Source of the DNA: Burkholderiaceae bacterium
GTDB taxonomy: Bacteria > Pseudomonadota > Gammaproteobacteria > Burkholderiales > Burkholderiaceae_C
Direction: 5' to 3'
Assembly (NCBI GenBank): GCA_025458585.1
Contig: JALOSD010000091.1
Location: forward strand, 1-9,048
DNA length: 9,048 nt
The translations under genes and the position numbers were made by a program. A model generated the notes under the pieces. That model did not search any database. It saw only the letters and a list, made by a program, of their open reading frames with translations, and had not been told where the DNA came from. This document shows positions 6,539-9,048 of this stretch, in pieces; position 1 is the stretch's first letter; each line of letters opens with the position of its first letter.

Positions 6539-7803
6539 ATGAGCACACCCGAAGCGGGCGAGCCCGCCACCGACCGCCGCAGCCTCGCGCTGCCGCCCGA
6601 CGACGCGCTTCGCGAGTCGCTGCACAACGAGGTGCACGCGCGGCCGCCGGCGCGCATCCGGCTGCCGGCGCTCGTCGTCTACGTCGCAGTGCTCAACGAA
6701 GGGGTCGATCGCGAGGCCGAGTGCGCGCACCTGCGGCGCCTGCCGGGGCATATTCGCTCGTGCAGCCGCTGCCCGACGGCGCCGCGCTCGGTGGGAGCGA
6801 CCCCGATCTGCTGTCGACACTGGCCGTCGACGCCCAGTGGCTGCGCGACATCCCCGGGCGCACGATCGCGGCGATCAAGCTCGCGATGGCGCACGGCGAT
6901 CTCGCCGACGAGCAGGCGCTGGTGCCGCTCGCGCAGCGCTGGTTCGGCGGGCGGCCTGTCGTCGCGTCGCTGATGGGGCGCGCGCCCGGCGGCGGCAGCC
7001 ACTCGTGCGTGGTGACGGACTTCCACCTGCACGACAGCGGCTACGAGCGCCTGCTCGTGATCGCGCCGCCCGGCACCTCCGAGACGCGTGCCGGGCGCAT
7101 CTCGCAGCGCCTGCTCGAGATCGAGACCTACCGCATGATGGCGCTGCGCGGCCTGCCGGCCGCGAAGGCGCTCGCGCCCGTGCTGTCGCAGGCCGAGGCG
7201 ACGCTGGCCGCGCTCACGGTGCAGCTCGAGGCCGGCCAGGCGTCGGACCAGGAGTTGCTCGACCGCCTCGTCGCGCTCGCCGGCCGGCTCGAGCGCGCGA
7301 CCGCCGAGCACGACTACCGCTTCGCCGCCACACGCGCCTACGACACGCTCGTCGAGGAGCGCATCGCCGAACTGCGCGAGGCGGCGATCCCGGGCACGCA
7401 GACGATCGGCGAGTTCATGCATCGCCGCCTGAACCCCGCGATCGCGACGGTGGCCGCGACGGCGCAGCGCCTGGCGTCGCTGTCGCAGCGCGTCGAGCGC
7501 GCGAGCGCGCTGCTGCGCACGCGCGTCGATATCGCGACCGAGACCCAGAACCAGCAGCTGCTCGCCAAGCTCACGCGCGGGCAGGAGCTGCAGCTGCGGC
7601 TGCAGTCGACGGTCGAGGGGCTGTCGATCGCGGCGATCTCGTACTACGTCGTCAGCCTGCTGCTGTACGCCGCCAAGGGGGCCAAGCAGGCGGGCCTGCC
7701 GGTCGACCCCGAGATCACCGTCGGCGCGCTGATCCCGCTCGTGCTGTGGGGCGTGTGGCGCACGACGCGGCGCATCCACGAGCGGCTGAAGGGCAGGGAC
7801 TGA
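6539..7803 (+). pseudogene. DUF3422 family membrane protein, broken by internal loss and frame change
   Basis: I recognise this as the DUF3422 family, whose molecular function is unknown. The first part, from ATG 6539, holds the family N-terminus with LPPDDALRESLHNEVHARPP and LVVYVAVLNEG, and runs to CAHLRRLPG at about 6722-6748. The family sequence then continues in another frame from about 6751 (YSLVQPLPDGAALG) to the TGA at 7801-7803. It includes VVASLMGRAPGGGSHS, RLLVIAPPGTSETRAGRISQ, GTQTIGEFMHRRL, a glutamine-rich helical stretch, and two C-terminal membrane helices (about 7618-7680 and 7711-7770). Between the two parts, relatives have roughly 30-40 residues including a WERH-type motif; these are absent. 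As written, translation from 6539 goes out of frame and stops at 6973. It is followed after 10 bases by the TlpA-like gene. Confidence 0.8.
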
Positions 7804-7813
7804 GGCGCTCGAG

Positions 7814-8641
7814 ATGACCGCGCTGCAGGTCGGGCCGCTGGCGTTCCCGCTGTCGCCGCTGCTGTGGTTCGCCTCGCTGCTGCTGGCGCAGTGGCTCGCG
7901 GGCCGGCTCGGCGGGGCGCAGGCACGCGCCGCCGGCGACGCGGTGTGGCTGGCGGCGCTCGTCGGCTTCGGGGTCGCGCGGCTCGCCTTCGTCGCCGGCG
8001 CGGCGCCAGCCTACCTGGCGTCGCCGTGGAGCATGCTCGACATCCGTGACGGCGGCTGGTCGCCGGCGGCGGGTGTCGCCGCCGCGGTGGCCGTGCTCGC
8101 GTGGCGCGGCTGGCGGCAGGCGGCGTTGCGCCGACCGCTGGCCGCTGCCGCGGCCGCCGGGGCGCTGTTCTGGGGCGCGTCGTCGACGCTGCTCGGCGTG
8201 CACGACCGTCCGACGTTGCCGACGATCGAGCTCACTTCGCTCGACGGGCGCACGGCCGACCTGCCGACGCTCGCGCGCGGACAGCCGACGGTGATCAACC
8301 TGTGGGCGAGCTGGTGCGCGCCGTGCCGCATCGAGATGCCGGCCTTCGCCGAGGCGCAGCAGCGCGAGCGCGGCGTGCGCTTCCTGTTCGTCAACCAGGG
8401 CGAAGGCGCGGCGGCGGTGCAGCGCTTCCTCGCGGCCCAGGCACTCGTCCTCGACGGGGTGTGGCTCGATCCTGGCTCGCGCCTGGGCCCGGCGATCGGC
8501 TCGACCGGCCTGCCGACGACGCTGTTCGTCGACGCGCGGGGGCGCGTCGTCGAGCGCCACTTCGGCATGCTCAGCGCGGCATCGCTCGCGAGCCGGCTGC
8601 GCGCGCTGCAGGCGGGCGCCGCGGCCGAGCCGTCGCGCTGA
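7814..8641 (+). CDS. TlpA-type thiol:disulfide protein with Lgt-like N-terminal membrane half
   Basis: This is a 275-residue two-part protein. Residues 1-125 form about four membrane helices (12-32, 42-62, 84-100, 106-123). This half resembles the first half of prolipoprotein diacylglyceryl transferase: VGPLAF at the start, GFGVARLAFV at 51-60, and SMLDIRDGGWSPAAG at 73-87, compared with Lgt GPVAL, GGRIGYV and WDGGMSFHGG. The catalytic-loop histidine of Lgt is absent, so transferase activity is unlikely. Residues 135-270 are a thioredoxin/TlpA fold with active site WASWCAPC (C168, C171) and the cis-proline segment GLPTTLFVDARG. The C-terminal domain should lie in the periplasm and reduce or exchange disulfides, for example in cytochrome c maturation; that role is inferred. 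The start, ATG 7814, is 10 bases after the DUF3422 stop, suggesting one transcript. Confidence 0.88.
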   Translation: MTALQVGPLAFPLSPLLWFASLLLAQWLAGRLGGAQARAAGDAVWLAALVGFGVARLAFVAGAAPAYLASPWSMLDIRDGGWSPAAGVAAAVAVLAWRGWRQAALRRPLAAAAAAGALFWGASSTLLGVHDRPTLPTIELTSLDGRTADLPTLARGQPTVINLWASWCAPCRIEMPAFAEAQQRERGVRFLFVNQGEGAAAVQRFLAAQALVLDGVWLDPGSRLGPAIGSTGLPTTLFVDARGRVVERHFGMLSAASLASRLRALQAGAAAEPSR

Positions 8642-8662
8642 GCGTGCCGAGCGCCACCACGC

Positions 8663-8681
8663 CCGCGGCCCGGGGCCGCGG
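8663..8681. terminator. GC hairpin between the TlpA-like gene and the tRNA gene
   Basis: ccgcggcc/ggccgcgg is a perfect 8-base-pair stem with loop cgg, starting 21 bases after the stop codon. No T run follows. It ends 1 base before the tRNA -10 box, so it may serve both as terminator and as spacer in the tRNA promoter. Confidence 0.45.
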
Positions 8682-8682
8682 C

Positions 8683-8688
8683 TACACT
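8683..8688 (+). promoter_or_regulatory. Candidate -10 box for tRNA-Ile
   Basis: TACACT lies 10 bases before the first tRNA base. It matches the -10 consensus at four of six positions and resembles other TACAAT-type boxes in this window. No -35 hexamer is obvious because the GC hairpin occupies that area. Confidence 0.5.
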
Positions 8689-8698
8689 CGCAACGCGT

Positions 8699-9045
8699 GG
8701 GCCGTTAGCTCAGTCGGTTAGAGCAGAGGACTCATCGAATGGTGACCCCGGGGTGCGAGCCCCGGCGGAAAAACCGGGTGAATTCAGGGAAACCGTCAGC
8801 GCCGACCCGGCGCCCGGCAATCCTGAGCCAAGCCCGCCGAGCGGTCGTTCCACTGCGGTGGGGCGGATCGGCGGGACGGTGCAGAGACTAGGGTGTGAGA
8901 CGCCGCATCGATAAGCACCCCTCGAGCGCCCGGCACCCCGCACGCGAACCCTTGCGCGCGGGGTGGTGAGATAGTCCGGGGAGTCGCGAAAGCGACACCA
9001 ACCCGAATCCTTTGGTCGTTGGTTCGAGTCCAACACGGCCTACCA
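8699..9045 (+). tRNA. ileX: tRNA-Ile(CAU), interrupted by a group I intron
   Basis: After removal of 8736-9005 the sequence folds as a complete tRNA with encoded CCA (9043-9045). The acceptor stem is gggccgt/acggcct (8699-8705 with 9035-9041, G-U at the top pair). The D stem is gctc/gagc (8708-8711, 8721-8724), the anticodon stem gagga/tcctt (8726-8730, 9008-9012), the anticodon loop CTCATAA, the variable loop tggtc, and the T arm gttgg-ttcgagt-ccaac (9018-9034). The anticodon CAT is at 8733-8735. The gaggactcat...aatcctttggtc body is that of the minor isoleucine tRNA, in which C34 is changed to lysidine by TilS to read AUA, rather than an elongator or initiator tRNA-Met. The intron lies between positions 36 and 37, so the tRNA is functional only after splicing. 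Confidence 0.92.
8736..9005 (+). ncRNA. Self-splicing group I intron in the tRNA-Ile(CAU) anticodon loop
   Basis: This 270-base ribozyme intron lies directly after the anticodon and ends in the expected G at 9005. P1: exon UCAU (8732-8735) pairs with the guide GUGA (8742-8745), with the U-G wobble at the 5' splice site. P2: 8748-8753/8760-8765 with a GCGA tetraloop. P4: ttcagg 8783-8788/cctgag 8822-8827, followed on the 5' side by the J4/5 gaaa. P5: 8793-8795/8815-8817 with an inner stem gcgcc/ggcgc. P6: 8833-8840/8868-8875 with a further ccac/gtgg hairpin. P7: gacta 8886-8890/tagtc 8972-8976. P8: 8934-8941/8958-8965. P9: gtcgc-gaaa-gcgac 8983-8996. The conserved phrases attcaggg-aaacc, gagccaagc, gcagagacta and atagtcc match the P, Q, R and S elements of the Azoarcus tRNA-Ile intron. 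There is no homing endonuclease gene. Splicing is inferred. Confidence 0.92.
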
Positions 9046-9048
9046 CGC

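Noticed and set aside
6721..7803. The second part of DUF3422 as a complete gene starting at GTG 6721
   Set aside because: The first residues (VRAPAAPAG) are the other frame of the N-terminal part, there is no ribosome binding site, and the family N-terminus is encoded just upstream in the other frame.
8699..8760. tmRNA or a simple tRNA-Met at the right end
   Set aside because: There is no tag-peptide reading frame, and the split exons rejoin into a canonical tRNA-Ile(CAU) body with a group I intron core between them.
8710..9036. A 108-codon open frame on the minus strand across the right end, starting MLDSNQRPKDSGW
   Set aside because: It is antisense to the tRNA-Ile gene and its group I intron. 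Peptides of this kind are common false calls over tRNA genes, and the RNA structure explains the sequence fully.
1..9048. CRISPR array, insertion sequence or prophage remnant
   Set aside because: I saw no regularly spaced direct repeats, no transposase or integrase motifs and no terminal inverted repeats with target duplications; the only mobile-type element is the tRNA intron.

Overview
The window is very GC-rich (roughly 70 %) and codes densely. Its genes look like those of a betaproteobacterium of the order Burkholderiales (Rubrivivax/Leptothrix/Methylibium-like). The evidence is the nadK-recN block diverging from hrcA, a betaproteobacterial Rieske protein, a DUF3422 gene, TACAAT/TACACT-type -10 boxes, and a cccct...ggggg intergenic repeat of a kind I recall from this order. 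I inferred this by eye; no database was searched.

Left part, minus strand: nadK (NAD kinase, 1869-2735) reads towards recN (135-1734) and then rapZ (start codon at 128, running off the left edge). recN is broken. Its Walker A and ABC-signature segments are intact, but about 35 residues that should carry the Walker B/DEVD motif are missing, and the reading frame changes at the join near 402-411. hrcA (heat-shock repressor, 2817-3851) diverges from nadK across a short symmetric region with two -10-like boxes and a central inverted repeat.

Middle part: an orphan PotF-like periplasmic polyamine-binding protein (4037-5152, +) converges on a membrane-anchored rhodanese (5191-5661, -) across two strong hairpins. 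The rhodanese gene diverges from petA (Rieske Fe-S protein, 5851-6462, +), which is not followed by petB or petC.

Right part, plus strand: a DUF3422 membrane protein gene (6539-7803) is also broken, by loss of an internal segment plus a frame change near 6722-6755. Ten bases further on is a TlpA-type thioredoxin (7814-8641) fused behind an Lgt-like membrane half.

The right end carries the most striking feature: a complete tRNA-Ile(CAU) gene (8699-9045) whose anticodon loop is split between positions 36 and 37 by a 270-nt group I intron (8736-9005). It has recognisable P1, P2, P4, P5, P6, P7, P8 and P9 elements, and it occupies the same site as the classic Azoarcus tRNA-Ile intron. Group I introns in this tRNA are a known class; this copy appears larger and has an extra hairpin after P7.

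The genes do not form one pathway. They are mostly housekeeping genes (NAD phosphorylation, DNA repair, heat-shock control, respiration, thiol chemistry, tRNA) in short transcription units. No gap between genes exceeds 200 bases. I saw no insertion sequence, phage gene or CRISPR array.
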